From positions 1 through 51,254 of the forward strand of contig JAQYOU010000142.1 in NCBI GenBank assembly GCA_028727105.1: a stretch of DNA of 51,254 nt, read 5' to 3'. Source of the stretch: a bacterium. GTDB taxonomy: Bacteria > Bacillota > Clostridia > Lachnospirales > Lachnospiraceae. A program made the translations under genes and the position numbers. The notes under the pieces were generated by a model. That model did no database searches, had not been told where the DNA came from, and saw nothing but the letters and a program-made list of their open reading frames with translations. Positions within the stretch are counted from its first letter, which is position 1. Each line of letters starts with the position of its first letter. Shown one piece after another: positions 51,062 through 51,254 of this stretch.

Positions 51062-51254
51062 TTCCCTGTTGTGAATCAATCAGGTACCTACATCTTTTTC
51101 ATAACTGTTCAGTACCAATGTCACTTAGTTAAGTTTATTACAAATTAGCAGGATTGTATGCATATATAGCATGAAAAGGATGTGATACTCACAAAAAATC
51201 AAATAAACTATGTTCAGAAAAAATCATACAAATATCAGGCACGACTATAAGACA
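51062..51254. other. Window end, no gene assigned
   Basis: The last 193 bases are AT-rich. A short frame from about 51182 (starting ILTKNQINYVQKK) ends in TAA at 51249-51251. I do not recognise it and cannot tell whether it is a relic. No clear terminator or promoter was seen. Confidence 0.4.

Noticed and set aside
51182-51251. Short frame at the window end as start of a transposase
   Set aside because: Only about 22 codons before a stop, and no recognisable motif.

Overview
This window looks like a chromosomal segment of a gut-type Clostridia, most likely Lachnospiraceae. Shine-Dalgarno sites are strong (GGAGG-type), and the family mix is typical of that group: GPH sugar symporters, a CUT2-type sugar ABC transporter, AraC regulators including an AraC/GH39 fusion, butyrate kinase, and flavodoxin-fold reductases with zinc ribbons. 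The taxonomic call is inference. No rRNA, tRNA, CRISPR array or intact insertion sequence was seen.

Layout. (1) Bases 1-6.3 kb are AT-rich and look acquired. They hold the C-terminal part of a large NTPase-like defence protein cut by the window edge, a Ser/Thr protein kinase, a small membrane coiled-coil protein, and an AlbA_2/ATPase-fold regulator whose start is covered by an 18-bp inverted repeat. (2) Bases 6.4-9.1 kb hold a PlsC-like acyltransferase with a zinc ribbon and a MATE exporter. (3) Bases 9.3-16.9 kb are a galactoside module: TetR regulator, GH2 glycosidase, GPH symporter, GH36 alpha-galactosidase, and a convergent second TetR regulator. (4) Bases 17.0-28.8 kb are one long same-strand operon behind a highly structured leader. 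It encodes a NuoG/GltD-like iron-sulfur flavoprotein, a NuoF-like iron-sulfur protein, a fumarate-reductase-like flavoprotein, butyrate kinase, a small membrane protein, a thiolase, its DUF35 zinc-ribbon/OB partner, an acyl carrier protein with an altered DSL motif, a phosphate acyltransferase, an MBL-fold hydrolase and an OFA-type transporter. (5) Bases 28.9-32.0 kb hold a PucR-type regulator divergent from a flavodoxin-fold reductase and a second copy of the small membrane protein. (6) Bases 32.1-35.6 kb hold a GH35-like glycosidase divergent from an AraC regulator, a small HTH protein, and decayed KilA-N and YhcG/DUF1016 genes. (7) Bases 35.7-46.2 kb hold a CUT2 sugar ABC transporter, a second flavodoxin/zinc-ribbon reductase, a GPH symporter, a GH43 enzyme and the AraC-GH39 fusion. 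(8) Bases 46.4-51.1 kb are an operon that I recognise as a C-glycoside deglycosidase (DgpA/DgpC/DgpB-type) locus with a second isomerase/dehydrogenase pair.

How the parts may work together (inference). The right side fits import of plant glycosides, trimming by GH35/GH43/GH39-type enzymes, oxidation of the sugar by a Gfo/Idh/MocA dehydrogenase, and cleavage of the C-C glycosidic bond by the two-subunit deglycosidase. The second pair of enzymes would then process the released keto-sugar. The 17-29 kb operon reads as a reductive and acyl-cleaving pathway. NAD(P)H electrons would reach a fumarate-reductase-like enzyme, a thiolase/DUF35 pair would release an acyl group onto CoA or the dedicated carrier protein, and phosphate acyltransferase plus kinase would turn the acyl thioester into ATP. 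I know of no described pathway with exactly this gene set. It is the best candidate here for an undescribed system, followed by the C-deglycosylation locus.
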